Assembly (NCBI RefSeq): GCF_003940805.1
Contig: NZ_CP034328.1
Location: 1,091,001-1,155,000 of the forward strand
Source of the DNA: Tabrizicola piscis
Lineage (GTDB): Bacteria; Pseudomonadota; Alphaproteobacteria; Rhodobacterales; Rhodobacteraceae
Direction: 5' to 3'
Length of the DNA stretch: 64,000 nucleotides
The position numbers and the translations under genes were made by a program. This document shows positions 34,773 through 44,488 of this stretch, piece after piece. Below the pieces are notes generated by a model, which saw only the letters and a list, made by a program, of their open reading frames with translations, had not been told where the DNA came from and ran no database searches. Every line of letters starts with the position of its first letter. Within the stretch, counting starts at the first letter, position 1.

Positions 34773-35072
34773 CTATCTGTCGTGTTCGGCAAGGAATACC
34801 GTGATGCGCGACATCAGGTCGTTGTGGCCTTCGGCATCCGTGGCAATGATCACATCGCCTTCGTCGTCGCGCTCCAGATCGGCGATCTGGCGCAACAGGC
34901 TGTCGTAATGGTTCAGGGTGCCGACGTCGCCCCAGTTGATCTCGTCGTGGTGAGTCTCGAAATGGTCCTCGCTCAAGGCCTTCAGCCGCTCCAGCATCGC
35001 GTCGATCCGGAACTTGGCGGCAATGAAGGCGTCGAGGGCTTTGGCATTGTCGGTGGCGCGGCGGGTAGTCAT
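34773..35072 (-). CDS. Small hypothetical protein paired with DUF3489
   Basis: A 99-residue protein starting at MTTRRATDNAKALD with GGAG 8 nt upstream. Charged and helical (AMLERLKALSEDHFETHHDEINWGD), resembling a coiled-coil adaptor. It forms an operon with the DUF3489 gene. No function known. Confidence 0.65.
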   Translation of the reverse strand: MTTRRATDNAKALDAFIAAKFRIDAMLERLKALSEDHFETHHDEINWGDVGTLNHYDSLLRQIADLERDDEGDVIIATDAEGHNDLMSRITVFLAEHDR

Positions 35073-35189
35073 GGCGGGGTCTCCGGGCGCGAGTTGCATC
35101 GTTCTGGTGCAATTAGAATCGCTCCATCCCGAAGTGCAATCAACTGAATAACAAGCGATATCAAAATCTTGATCGGATTTTTCCCCACC

Positions 35190-35576
35190 ATGACTGGCAT
35201 GAGCGAACGCGAGTATGCGACCCATTCGGGGCTGTCCCGCGGCAGGTTGCAGAGGGCGCGGACGAACGGGCGGCTGGTGGTTCACGACGACGGATCGATC
35301 AACGCCGCGGCTTTGGATGCGCCGGGGGGCAAGTCACAGACCCTGACCGGCAAAACCGCAAGCTCGGCGGCGAAGGCCTTGCCGGCGACGCAGGCGCAAC
35401 AATTTCCGAAAACAAAATGCGCTGGCTGGTCCCGCGCCTCAGTTTCGAATCAACGAACGATGCTTGGTGGGGTGAAATCCGGAGCTGATTTGTTGACCAT
35501 TTCCTTGAGATTCGACAGTTCCGGGTCGTCATTGCAGTTTACCGCGAATACTTCGCCACTCATTTGGGCCCTGTAG
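35190..35576 (+). pseudogene. Truncated terminase-small-subunit-like / HTH gene
   Basis: The first about 60 codons (from ATG 35190 or 35199: MSEREYATHSGLSRGRLQRA, then NGRLVVHDDGSIN) match the N-terminal DNA-binding part of phage small-terminase-like proteins. After about 35400 the frame turns into unrelated sequence and overlaps the 3' end of the SNF2 gene on the other strand. It looks like a gene cut off when the defence operon was joined. Confidence 0.55.
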
Positions 35577-38041
35577 TCGTCCCAGCGCGCCATCAAGACC
35601 TTCCAGTTGTGCTCGTCATAGGTTCCGCGAAACATGACAGGCAGGACGCGGATGCGGATCGTTTTATTTGACGGATCTTGCTTGACCATTTCTTCCCAAA
35701 GCGAGCCCATCCGGTCTACCCGCCCAATTTGTTGTTCGACCACCCCCGGGTTCCATTCCGGCTGGAACAGGACCACGGTGCGACATGCCTTGTGAAGGTT
35801 CAGGCCTTCGCGCCCGACCAGCGATTGTGCGACCAGCACCATAGGCCAGCTGGACCTCCGGTTGAAGGCGCTTTGCAGATGCTGCCTGGCGCTCGCTTTC
35901 GTGCCGCCGTCTAGAATACGGGCAAAGCGGCCGGATCGGCCTTGGTACTCATGCAGGGCAAAGGAGATATCCTCAGCAAGCTCCCGGGCCTCAGCTCCAT
36001 CTGCGTACTCTTCTTGACCAACAGAAACCCTATCGGCAAGTTTTCGGTCCTCGACTTTGTCCGCGTCCTCCTCCAACTGCCTCAGATCACGCTTGAACTC
36101 TTTCCAAACCTTATCCAACTGGGTCTCGACACCGTGTGCACGATGTTCATCTAGAATTTCGATCAGGGCAGAAGCAAGAGCTGGGAACCTGTCTTCCTGG
36201 TCACTGAATGATCGGAGGGCCGGATCAGAAGATTCCTTTGCGAACTCTCGGATGGCTCTGAAGTCCTTCTCCCGAAGAGATCGGTGCTTGTCGTACTGAT
36301 CTTCAACAAGCTTGACCAAGCTAACATAGTCATTGCCGCCCAAAAGGCGGACCATGTCCTCCATCTTCAACGCTGCGTGGAAGGCAGCCTGAAAATTCCC
36401 CGTGTCAGGCAATACTCTGCCGGGCCAGACCCATTTGCTGGCCGGGGCGTCACGGTCATGCTTAAAGATCATAAGCCGACGGATCAGTTCGCGCGCATTC
36501 AGAAGGTCAGCGAGATTCTTTAACGCCTCGGTAAATCTTCCAAAAACCAGAACCTTTTCAGGGCTATCGCCGTGCGTCGCTATCCTTTCGATCTCTGTGA
36601 CTGCCGCTACAAGTGTCGGGTGCGAATATGGGGCTTTCCCAGCCGGTGCCATGGCCTTGAGCCAGTATTCCGCGCGCGCACGACGGCGATCCTTCTGATC
36701 GGCTGCTACCGCGGGTTCTGTCTGGTCTTCCCGAGACTCCTGATCCGTCCTTGACCAGTCGCCAATTTCCCCGCCACTGATCGCGTCGACGGCCGCCGAA
36801 AGGGAAAAACCCCGCGCAAGGGCCAGACGCAGCCATTTCTGCTTGCGAACGTCAGTTGCAGGCATCATCGAAAGGGCTTCTACCGCCATGACGGCGCGCG
36901 GCCATACCGCACCCGAGATTTCGGCTTTGACCGTGATGTCATGATCGCGGTAGTTCCGTCCATGATCGCGGACGTAGCGCGCGATGACGCTGTCATCCCC
37001 TGAGACCGCCTTGCGCCGCCGGATCAGCCAAGGGCAAAGCCTGTCTTTAAAATCCGTGGAATCTTTCTTGAATTGCTCGGCTCGATCATGGATCGGCGCA
37101 AATTGTACCGCCTTGAGAGAATTCAGAAACGTGCTGGCAGCGTCAGAAATGACCCTGGCTTCTTCGTCAGTTGCGCCAGCCCGTTTCAGAATCTGCGCCC
37201 AGTTCTTTGCCTCCAGTTCAAACGGAGTAGCGGTCAGACACAGTCGTTTTGGACTGGTCCGTTCCAGCCGCTCCAAAAGCTGGGTCAGATTGTTCTCTCC
37301 TTTGCGGTCAGGGGCATCGTCATTCCGTTTGTTCTTGTGAGCTTCGTCAATGACCAGAAGGTCGAAACACCCGAGGCGGGACAAAAGAAAGCTGATGAAG
37401 GTCCGGCGTTCATTTCTACCGACTCCGAGATCTTGACGTGGTGGCGCCGTCGTGCGGCGCAAACTCTCGGCAAGGCCGCGCAGTGTCTTCCGCTCATCGT
37501 CCGTAAGCAAATCCCGCCGGAAGTTGTGGCGAGAATTCAGGATCGCCATATAGGCATTGACCCGAGCTTCGGTATTCGCCCCGTCCCCCATCCTGAAATT
37601 CAACAAGCCGTGCGGCAACAGCACCACTGACGCCTTGCCCAGACTGCTGTTGGACTGGGCCAGAAGATCATCGATCCGTCGGACGATCTGAAGCCTGTCT
37701 GCTGTCTCGCCAACCCGGGAAAAGACCTCTTGGAACTCTCGCTTCCACTGGTGGATCAGTCCCGGCGGCACCACCACCGCGATGCGGCCGCCTGCACGGA
37801 TCACCGCCAAGGCCAGCGCAACGGCGATCCGCGTCTTGCCCATGCCGACTTCATCGGCAAGGATCGCACCAGGCTTGCTGCCGATCTTGCCGCCCTCGCA
37901 AAGCCTGTCACGCAGTGCCGCCAAGCTGGCGCGTTGCCCTTCGTCCAGCCAGGATTGCGCTCCCCCCGCCGGTGAAATGCCGTCCAGAAGCTTGCCGATC
38001 TCGTGGGCGACCCCAGGCTCACTCTCCGACGGCCAGATCAT
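35450..38041 (-). CDS. SNF2-type helicase of the eight-gene array
   Basis: An 863-residue superfamily 2 (SNF2/RapA-like) ATPase. Motif I is ADEVGMGKTRIAVALA, motif II VIDEAHKNK, motif III LTATPFEL, and the helicase C half shows GREGLNLHKACRTVVLF, PEWNPGVVEQQIGRVDRMG. An insertion of helical charged sequence separates the two RecA lobes. It likely translocates on dsDNA and loads or drives the nucleases. ATG 38041 overlaps the stop of the HKD nuclease gene (ATGA). Last gene of the array. Confidence 0.85.
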   Translation of the reverse strand: MIWPSESEPGVAHEIGKLLDGISPAGGAQSWLDEGQRASLAALRDRLCEGGKIGSKPGAILADEVGMGKTRIAVALALAVIRAGGRIAVVVPPGLIHQWKREFQEVFSRVGETADRLQIVRRIDDLLAQSNSSLGKASVVLLPHGLLNFRMGDGANTEARVNAYMAILNSRHNFRRDLLTDDERKTLRGLAESLRRTTAPPRQDLGVGRNERRTFISFLLSRLGCFDLLVIDEAHKNKRNDDAPDRKGENNLTQLLERLERTSPKRLCLTATPFELEAKNWAQILKRAGATDEEARVISDAASTFLNSLKAVQFAPIHDRAEQFKKDSTDFKDRLCPWLIRRRKAVSGDDSVIARYVRDHGRNYRDHDITVKAEISGAVWPRAVMAVEALSMMPATDVRKQKWLRLALARGFSLSAAVDAISGGEIGDWSRTDQESREDQTEPAVAADQKDRRRARAEYWLKAMAPAGKAPYSHPTLVAAVTEIERIATHGDSPEKVLVFGRFTEALKNLADLLNARELIRRLMIFKHDRDAPASKWVWPGRVLPDTGNFQAAFHAALKMEDMVRLLGGNDYVSLVKLVEDQYDKHRSLREKDFRAIREFAKESSDPALRSFSDQEDRFPALASALIEILDEHRAHGVETQLDKVWKEFKRDLRQLEEDADKVEDRKLADRVSVGQEEYADGAEARELAEDISFALHEYQGRSGRFARILDGGTKASARQHLQSAFNRRSSWPMVLVAQSLVGREGLNLHKACRTVVLFQPEWNPGVVEQQIGRVDRMGSLWEEMVKQDPSNKTIRIRVLPVMFRGTYDEHNWKVLMARWDDYRAQMSGEVFAVNCNDDPELSNLKEMVNKSAPDFTPPSIVR

Positions 38042-40023
38042 GCCTGCCCCTCTCTGACAAATCCGTCGAAACCCTTCAGACCCCACAAAGCTGCCACCTG
38101 GTCGTGTGCCGCCCTTAACACGCCTGCATCGTCTGAAGTCAGCCCGACCGGCATGAACTCTTCTCTGCTCAGGTGTGAAAAGGGGTTTAGCTGCATTTCT
38201 TGCAGATTTTTAATCACCGCTGGCTCGGTCCGCTTCAGACTTCGGGAATGCTCGACCAGGCGCGCAGCCCAAAGCCGGCACTGGTCTACCCGCAACCCAG
38301 CCTGGCTTTCGCCTAGAGCAGTGATAACCGCCATCAGGCGTCGCGAGAAATAGATGTCGCCGTTCCCGGCATCCCCTGTGGTCGTCTGGCTCCCGGTGCC
38401 AGCGAGGCCGCCGTCGTTTTCCTCGCCGGAAAGATCTGAGTCGCGGCCGGTTTGGTCGACCAGCATCAGGGCGTCGAGAACATCTTCCAGCCTACGGTAA
38501 TGCAGCTCTGGCAGAACCAGCGCGCCGGCCTCGCCAAGCACGGGAACCGTCATGTGATGTTTCGAACCGGGGTTGGACATACGCAGATCGACTTGTGCAG
38601 GCGGACGGGTACCGCGTTCCAGCTCGATCCTGCCGTCAAGCGACTGCCATTCGCCGCCGGAATGACGCGCCTCGACGCCAACAGCTTGGGATTGCGCCGT
38701 TTCCGGCTCTGCCCACCCCGGTTCCAGACAAGGCGCCTCGTCGGTTTCGCGCAAGGTGAAGTGGCTGATCGGGCAGGAGCCGTCGAACAGTTCCGAGCGG
38801 TGGAACAATTCGCCGAACTGCAGCTTAGTGGTCTCAAGATTTATTCGCTTGCCGGAGTCCCACGGCAGGGCCACCTCCGGAGAGGCTTTCGACTTGACGG
38901 GAAAGGCCACCCCAGCCTCGAAGTTCCAGAAACCTCCAGATCGCCGGACACCCAGCCCAGCTGGCGTCAGATTGCCGGAACCGATGTAGAGCACCCCGTC
39001 CAAGGTCTTTCTTTTCCCGCGATAGATGAACTTGGCATGCAACTTGCCCGCGCCTGACGAATGCCCTTCCGGGAAACGGGGCTCAAAGAACTGCCATCCG
39101 CTCTTGACCAATAACCTGGACGCTTCGGCCAGCCCCTGGCATGCGTCCCGATTCAAGACCACGGTAACCGGCCACTTGGGCTGCTTCGATGTCAGGTCGC
39201 TCGCAAGATCCACTAGGAAAGCTTCCGCTCCCTGAGGTTCATCGCCTTCACTTCGCGCGGGGTCGCCACCGGCATAGAACCCCGACCCCATAAGCAGCAG
39301 GTCAGCCTTGGTTCCGGGCCTCGTGGTCGTAGGGAACCTGGCCAGCAAGGGCCTGCGCAACGGTGCGTCAAGTGAATGGAAAAAGCGTGGTTGCGCCTTT
39401 GGTCTGGCAAGCCCTTCGACAAGCCGGGCCAGCCCGGCATCTGGCAGATCATCGGGCTGCGCAGCGCCTTGCCACGGATTGGGGGAAAGGGCCGGACGGA
39501 TGGCCTGGAACATGCCAAAAGCTGCCTGAATATCGGCAAGCGCTTCGTCGTCGCCCTCCTGTCCGGCCGGTTTCCGATCTACGAACCTAACCTCGGTACG
39601 CCAGAACAAATCGATATTGCTTTCAAGCGTCTCGCGGGTCCAGTTTCCGGTCGAAACAACAAGACGCAAGATTTCTTTAGGCCGTTTCTGGCCTTGCGGC
39701 CTTTCCTCAAGAAAATGCAATAGCGCAACTTTTGCGTGGAACAGGCCGCTACCCTTGAAGGTTTCTGCCCATTTCGGCCCCAGCGTCATGTGATGCACAC
39801 CGGGTGCCTCAAACGGCTTGATCTGGCCCGATGCCTGATCCGTGATCAGGAACAAGGCATGGCGACGATGGGTCGCAACAAAGGTTCCGGCGCCTTGGGT
39901 AAATCGGTCGGCGATTTCTTTCATGACCGCAGCACTTGCGGTAAAGCCGCATACCCAGCCAAAGCTGCCCAAAAAGCCCTCGGGCGGTGAAAAGAGGTCA
40001 AAGAAACCGGCCTCTTCGGTCAT
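38038..40023 (-). CDS. HKD (phospholipase D-type) nuclease of the array
   Basis: A 661-residue protein with two PLD-type half-sites: GLFHAKVALLHF...STGNWT (HxK then N) and KLHAKFIYRGK...IGSGNLTPAG, as in HKD nucleases such as Bfil and DrmC-type proteins. The N-terminal third is a Rossmann-like PLD half; the C-terminal quarter is unknown. Predicted to cut DNA without metal. Start ATG 40023 overlaps the upstream stop, and its own stop overlaps the SNF2 start, so helicase and nuclease are translationally coupled. Confidence 0.82.
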   Translation of the reverse strand: MTEEAGFFDLFSPPEGFLGSFGWVCGFTASAAVMKEIADRFTQGAGTFVATHRRHALFLITDQASGQIKPFEAPGVHHMTLGPKWAETFKGSGLFHAKVALLHFLEERPQGQKRPKEILRLVVSTGNWTRETLESNIDLFWRTEVRFVDRKPAGQEGDDEALADIQAAFGMFQAIRPALSPNPWQGAAQPDDLPDAGLARLVEGLARPKAQPRFFHSLDAPLRRPLLARFPTTTRPGTKADLLLMGSGFYAGGDPARSEGDEPQGAEAFLVDLASDLTSKQPKWPVTVVLNRDACQGLAEASRLLVKSGWQFFEPRFPEGHSSGAGKLHAKFIYRGKRKTLDGVLYIGSGNLTPAGLGVRRSGGFWNFEAGVAFPVKSKASPEVALPWDSGKRINLETTKLQFGELFHRSELFDGSCPISHFTLRETDEAPCLEPGWAEPETAQSQAVGVEARHSGGEWQSLDGRIELERGTRPPAQVDLRMSNPGSKHHMTVPVLGEAGALVLPELHYRRLEDVLDALMLVDQTGRDSDLSGEENDGGLAGTGSQTTTGDAGNGDIYFSRRLMAVITALGESQAGLRVDQCRLWAARLVEHSRSLKRTEPAVIKNLQEMQLNPFSHLSREEFMPVGLTSDDAGVLRAAHDQVAALWGLKGFDGFVREGQA

Positions 40024-41303
40024 GACTCTTGCATCACCTCGCGGCACAGCACGCAAAGGTTGCGAAGACGGTAAAGCTCCGTTGGCTTGAACTCTGGTTC
40101 ATCTTCGGCGTCGGTTTTCTGCTTGGGGCGAACTCCGGGGATGAAATCGGGATGCAAAACCACCTCCGGCACGCCGCCGTCCTCTTCCAGTCGCAGGATA
40201 AGGCCATCTCGGGCAACGAGTTCGCGCAAAACGTCGTCGGCACGCTTTCCGACGACGCTTTCAAGGAAAACACCAAGATCCTGTGGCACGCCATCTGGCT
40301 TGGGCAGCTTGTGAAGCGCCTTTGCCAAGCCGTTCAATTCTGAAAGTGCATCTTTCACCTCCGACTGCCTACTCAGGTCGTATATGTTGACCTTCTTGAG
40401 CGGGGCATTCGAAATCAGCGGTTGGATTTGATCCAGCACCTCAAAGGTAGCAGCGTAGAGGTTGAAGACCTTCTCGGACCAAATCAGACGATCAGCAGTG
40501 GCTGAATTTGCCTCTCGCATCTGTCCAATTACCTCTGCAACCATTGCATCACCCTCAAGTGCGGGACCCTTGCTCAACACTTCCCTAGATACCCGCCAAA
40601 GACTTCGCCGCGTGGCTAGGTCAGAGCCCTCACCAGCACTTTCCATCAATTCGGAAAAGAACGCACGGGTTGCGGAGGGCAACGGGTCAACCGGAGAAAG
40701 ATGCGCGATCTCGCGGTTGCGCTTTCTCTTTTGCATTTCGCCGTGCGGCCAAGGGCCTCCGTCCAGCCAATTCCAAAGAAGTGGTAAAGCATCCTCTGTT
40801 TTCCTGCTCTGCAACGTGAGCTTCAGGAACTCTTTACCGCGGTCGCTAAGAGTAAAGCTGTTAAACCGGCTGTTTCGTGCCTCGACCAGGCCAAGCCCTG
40901 GCAAGGCAGCCCCGATGCCGACCCGGACCGGCTGACTGACATAGCCGCGCCCACGCGCAAGGCGCTTAAGGGTCAGCTGATCTTCGCTGATCCGCGGGAG
41001 CTTTCGGGCACCACGAATCCGCATGGCCTGGTTGACTCCCACTGGAATCGCATGCCAGCAGGCCAGGGCTTCGACTCCCTCGGCGATCACGCTTGCGGAT
41101 AACGGCCTTTCTGCCCCGGCCCGCTTTTCCGCAAAGTCGACCCCGATCAGCGCCCAAACAATGCTGCGCAAGAAGGAAAGCCCGGCCAAGCCCGGAACCG
41201 AATGTTCGTTCGCGAACCGGATCGCCTTTGCCAGGCCCAGATCACGGCGATCCCTCATCTGGCCAAGATAATCGTGACCGATGATACCCCAATCAGTACT
41301 CAC
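40020..41303 (-). CDS. Unknown protein of the array
   Basis: A 427-residue protein beginning at GTG 41303 (VSTDWGIIGHDYLGQMRD), 2 bp after the AddA-like stop. The N-terminal segment (GLAGLSFLRSIVWALIGVDFAE) is hydrophobic but reads as a helical soluble domain; a winged-helix-like LTLKRLARGRGYVSQPVRVG region follows. C-terminal LCVLCREVMQES has two Cys. No domain is recognised. Tight packing between helicase and nuclease genes suggests a structural or target-recognition subunit. Confidence 0.72.
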   Translation of the reverse strand: MSTDWGIIGHDYLGQMRDRRDLGLAKAIRFANEHSVPGLAGLSFLRSIVWALIGVDFAEKRAGAERPLSASVIAEGVEALACWHAIPVGVNQAMRIRGARKLPRISEDQLTLKRLARGRGYVSQPVRVGIGAALPGLGLVEARNSRFNSFTLSDRGKEFLKLTLQSRKTEDALPLLWNWLDGGPWPHGEMQKRKRNREIAHLSPVDPLPSATRAFFSELMESAGEGSDLATRRSLWRVSREVLSKGPALEGDAMVAEVIGQMREANSATADRLIWSEKVFNLYAATFEVLDQIQPLISNAPLKKVNIYDLSRQSEVKDALSELNGLAKALHKLPKPDGVPQDLGVFLESVVGKRADDVLRELVARDGLILRLEEDGGVPEVVLHPDFIPGVRPKQKTDAEDEPEFKPTELYRLRNLCVLCREVMQES

Positions 41304-41305
41304 GT

Positions 41306-44300
41306 TCAGCGCACCTCTTCTTTTGCAGCAAATTCCGCAAGCTCCAAGGTTCCATGATCGACCCAATGGAGCGCTATTCCCCGCAGCGACCCTGCGCGAA
41401 GCATCTGTTCCACCAACCCGGCATAGGCCGACAGTTGCGGCCAGTAGGGGCCGAAGCCCGCACCCGCGCCTCCGGTCTTGTGGTCGATCAGCAGGCAACC
41501 CTGCGGCCCGATAGCCATGAGGTCGATCATTCCGGGGATTTCGGCGCCATCCGGGCTGTGCCCCAGAACCGGGATCTCGCACTGCAGGTCCGTGTAGCCT
41601 GCGTCAGACAGCCAGGCCTTCAGCGCAGCCGCCCGCTCTGCCACCAGCACAACGGCCGCTTCATCCAGTCCTGTTGCCGAAGGCAGGGCCGCTATCAGGT
41701 CTGGCCGCGTCAGGCAGGTGCGCATGGCAAGGTGCAGCGCGGTACCGCGTGCCGCGTCGCTGATCGTCCGGGACCAGGGGTCACCAAGGGTCACACCTTG
41801 GCTCACCGGTGCGGGCTGGGCCGTTGTGGCCAAAGAAGGCGGCAACCGCCACGGTGTCAACGCTGCGGCGGGCAACGGCGTTTCGCCGCCGAACCGGGGC
41901 GCATCGCTGTCTGCACCCAGCTCATAGTCGGTCGCGCCCGCATGTTCGGGCAATTGCGAAATCAACGCCGGGCAATCCGTCCCGCCAATCCGCAGCATCC
42001 CGTCCGCAATCTGCGGTGCGCAAGAGTCCTCCATCACGTGGAACAGGCAGGTCGCTTCAGGCGCGTCATCGTCGCGTTCTTTCAGGAAGTCCGGCCATTC
42101 CAGCACCAGACGGTTGCGCGCACGGGTGAGTGCCACGTAAAGCAGATTGCGGGCATTGGCCTCAAAATCTGCGCGACGGTCCTCAATGAAACGTCGCGCT
42201 GCCTCGGGCGCGGCAAATCCCGGCGTGTGGATCAGTGCCGCAGAAGCCAAGACTGCGGACATGTCGTCGATCTTGTCCAGCGCGTCAAACCGGGTCGCCG
42301 TGGTGCCCGGCCATTCTTCGATTCTATGGTCAAATTCTGCGACCACGGTAATCGGCCATTCGCGGCCTTTGGAGCCGTGCCAAGTCACGATCTCGACCGC
42401 CTCGGCGCTGTCCGCCGTAGGGTCCGGACGGCGGTCGAAGTCGCGATCACCCGCGCGGGCGTCGAGCCAGCCCAGAAACACCTTGGCCGTCTCTCCATGG
42501 AAACCGGACGCCGCCTTCAGGTCGCGATGTGCGGATTCGAAATCGCTGGCCTCTGCCTCCAGCCGCAACAGATCAGCGCGCGCCTGGGCCGCATCAAGCT
42601 GACGCGCCGCCCAGTGGCGCAGGCCCGCTGCGTCAAGCACGAGGTCCAACGCAACACCAACCGGCAGACGCGACAACCGGTCAGACAGGGCTGCAAGTCC
42701 CATCAGCACGGGATCGTCCGCCAGCCGCCCGTCGATCTGCGCGGAAATTGCGTCTTGCAGCGGCAGCGGATCGGGGCCGAGCGTACGTAGCAAGAGCCCG
42801 GCATGGGCATCGGCGGGGTTGGCAGCATAGCTGAGCGCGGCACGCGCCGCCCGGACCACGGGGCTTGCCGCCCAGCCATCATCGGCAATGCGCACGGGAA
42901 CACCGCGGGCGCGGAGTTCCTCAGCATAGCGACCGGCAGTGGCATGGCGGCAGACCAGCAGAGCGATATCAGACGGGCGCGCAGCACGAACTGCGCCGGT
43001 CTGCCGGTCGGTAATCGTCTCGCCTTCGGTCAGAATGCGGGTGATACGTTCGGCCACATGTTCCTGCGGTTTGGAGGATTTCTTGACCCCGCGCCCTTTC
43101 ACCACCTGCAGCACCTCGATCGCCGGACCGGGCACCGGATCGCGGGTCGGGGCGAGCGGGTTGTAGCCCGCGCCGAACAGACCGGCGCCCATGGCGTTGA
43201 TGAATCGCATGACGGCAGGTGTCGACCGCCAGTTGCGATCAAGCGGTTGCGTGGCGTCAGGGTTCGCGGCGGCCAGCGCCTGCGACAGCCGCGGATCAGC
43301 CCCCTGGAACCCCATGATCGACTGCTTCACATCGCCCACCAGCAAGGTGCGAGGCGCCCGCGCGCCCAATTGCCAAAGCAGAGCGAACTGAACCGGGTTG
43401 GTGTCCTGGAATTCGTCGATGATGACGCAATCGATTTCGTCCAGAACGGCTTGCCGTACGGCGGGATCGTTGCGCAGCAGGCGTTCGGCCCCCGCGATCA
43501 TGTCGGCAAAGTCGATCAGACCAAGCGCCATCTTTCTCGCCTCGTAGGCCTCCATTACTTCCTGGGCGCAGGCGATCAGACATGACAGATGCAGTTTTGC
43601 GTCGGCGAGAGGACCGGGATGGGAAGGCAGGACATCGGCGGCCTGCATGATTGCAGTCGCCAGATCATCATAGCCCTCCGGCGTCTTTGTGCGGCTGTTC
43701 GAGACCAACAGGCCGCGCAGCGATTGCCAGATGCTCCAGTCGTGACCCAGAAGCTCGGGGTCCCTTTCAATGCGCCGAAACAGCGAAAGGTTCTTTTCCA
43801 GCGTGTCACGCGGCACTTTTGCCGTAACCGTGGCCATCCCGCCCTCTGGAAAGGCCGCCAGCATCGCCAGGACTGCCGCCCATAACGCATCGCAGGCGGC
43901 CACCGGGTCAGCCAGTGTCGGGCCATAGATCCGGTCAAGCCGGGCCAGCGCCGGGGCTATCAGGCGGGGTTCGCGCCCTGTGTCGCCCAAGCCCCGCAGA
44001 AGGTCGATCATCGCCAAGACGCGGGCGCGCAGGGAAGCCTCGACCGTTTCGCCCTTTTGCCAGTTCGCCTGATAGCCGAACCGCTCTGGGGTGGCCTTGA
44101 TCGGATCCAGCGCCTTGGCATGGGCCAAGGCCTGCCGGATCAGCAGATCCCTCTCGGCATCGCCCAGATGGCGCGGTTGAAGCGAGGCGCCTGCCGCAAG
44201 GGCATGTTCCGTCAAGAGCCGCAGGCCCAGCCCGTGGATGGTCGAGACATAGGCCCGCTCGACCGCCATAGCCTCCTCCACCAGCCCATCCGCCAGAAGA

Positions 44301-44488
44301 CCCGCCCGAATGCGTTCACGCAATTCACCGGCCGCTGCTTCCGTGAAGGTCACGGCAAGGATACGCTCAGGGCGAACGACCTTGCGTTTGACCCAGTCGG
44401 ACAATTGCGTCTTGATGCGATGCGTTTTGCCCGCACCCGCACCGGCAGGCACGATGACCAGACCAAGATCTGAAGGGTTCTGGCTCAT
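41306..44488 (-). CDS. AddA-like UvrD helicase with PD-(D/E)XK nuclease
   Basis: A 1060-residue SF1 helicase-nuclease. Walker A is PAGAGAGKTHRI, motif II DEFQDTNPVQFALL, motif III GDVKQSIMGFQGAD, then VTWHGSKGREWP and YVALTRARNRLVLEW. The C-terminal 180 residues hold a RecB-type nuclease (GMIDLMAIG, LLIDHKTGG). It resembles AddA, though divergent and shorter than the usual 1120-1240 residues. The gene overlaps the AddB-like gene by ATGA, so the two probably form an AddAB-style heterodimer specialised for the island. Confidence 0.88.
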   Translation of the reverse strand: MSQNPSDLGLVIVPAGAGAGKTHRIKTQLSDWVKRKVVRPERILAVTFTEAAAGELRERIRAGLLADGLVEEAMAVERAYVSTIHGLGLRLLTEHALAAGASLQPRHLGDAERDLLIRQALAHAKALDPIKATPERFGYQANWQKGETVEASLRARVLAMIDLLRGLGDTGREPRLIAPALARLDRIYGPTLADPVAACDALWAAVLAMLAAFPEGGMATVTAKVPRDTLEKNLSLFRRIERDPELLGHDWSIWQSLRGLLVSNSRTKTPEGYDDLATAIMQAADVLPSHPGPLADAKLHLSCLIACAQEVMEAYEARKMALGLIDFADMIAGAERLLRNDPAVRQAVLDEIDCVIIDEFQDTNPVQFALLWQLGARAPRTLLVGDVKQSIMGFQGADPRLSQALAAANPDATQPLDRNWRSTPAVMRFINAMGAGLFGAGYNPLAPTRDPVPGPAIEVLQVVKGRGVKKSSKPQEHVAERITRILTEGETITDRQTGAVRAARPSDIALLVCRHATAGRYAEELRARGVPVRIADDGWAASPVVRAARAALSYAANPADAHAGLLLRTLGPDPLPLQDAISAQIDGRLADDPVLMGLAALSDRLSRLPVGVALDLVLDAAGLRHWAARQLDAAQARADLLRLEAEASDFESAHRDLKAASGFHGETAKVFLGWLDARAGDRDFDRRPDPTADSAEAVEIVTWHGSKGREWPITVVAEFDHRIEEWPGTTATRFDALDKIDDMSAVLASAALIHTPGFAAPEAARRFIEDRRADFEANARNLLYVALTRARNRLVLEWPDFLKERDDDAPEATCLFHVMEDSCAPQIADGMLRIGGTDCPALISQLPEHAGATDYELGADSDAPRFGGETPLPAAALTPWRLPPSLATTAQPAPVSQGVTLGDPWSRTISDAARGTALHLAMRTCLTRPDLIAALPSATGLDEAAVVLVAERAAALKAWLSDAGYTDLQCEIPVLGHSPDGAEIPGMIDLMAIGPQGCLLIDHKTGGAGAGFGPYWPQLSAYAGLVEQMLRAGSLRGIALHWVDHGTLELAEFAAKEEVR

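Noticed and set aside
41354..42790. Long open frame (478 codons) antisense to the AddA-like gene
   Set aside because: No domain, Arg/Gly/Gln-rich shadow composition, and the opposite strand encodes clear helicase motifs. GC-rich DNA gives many such frames.
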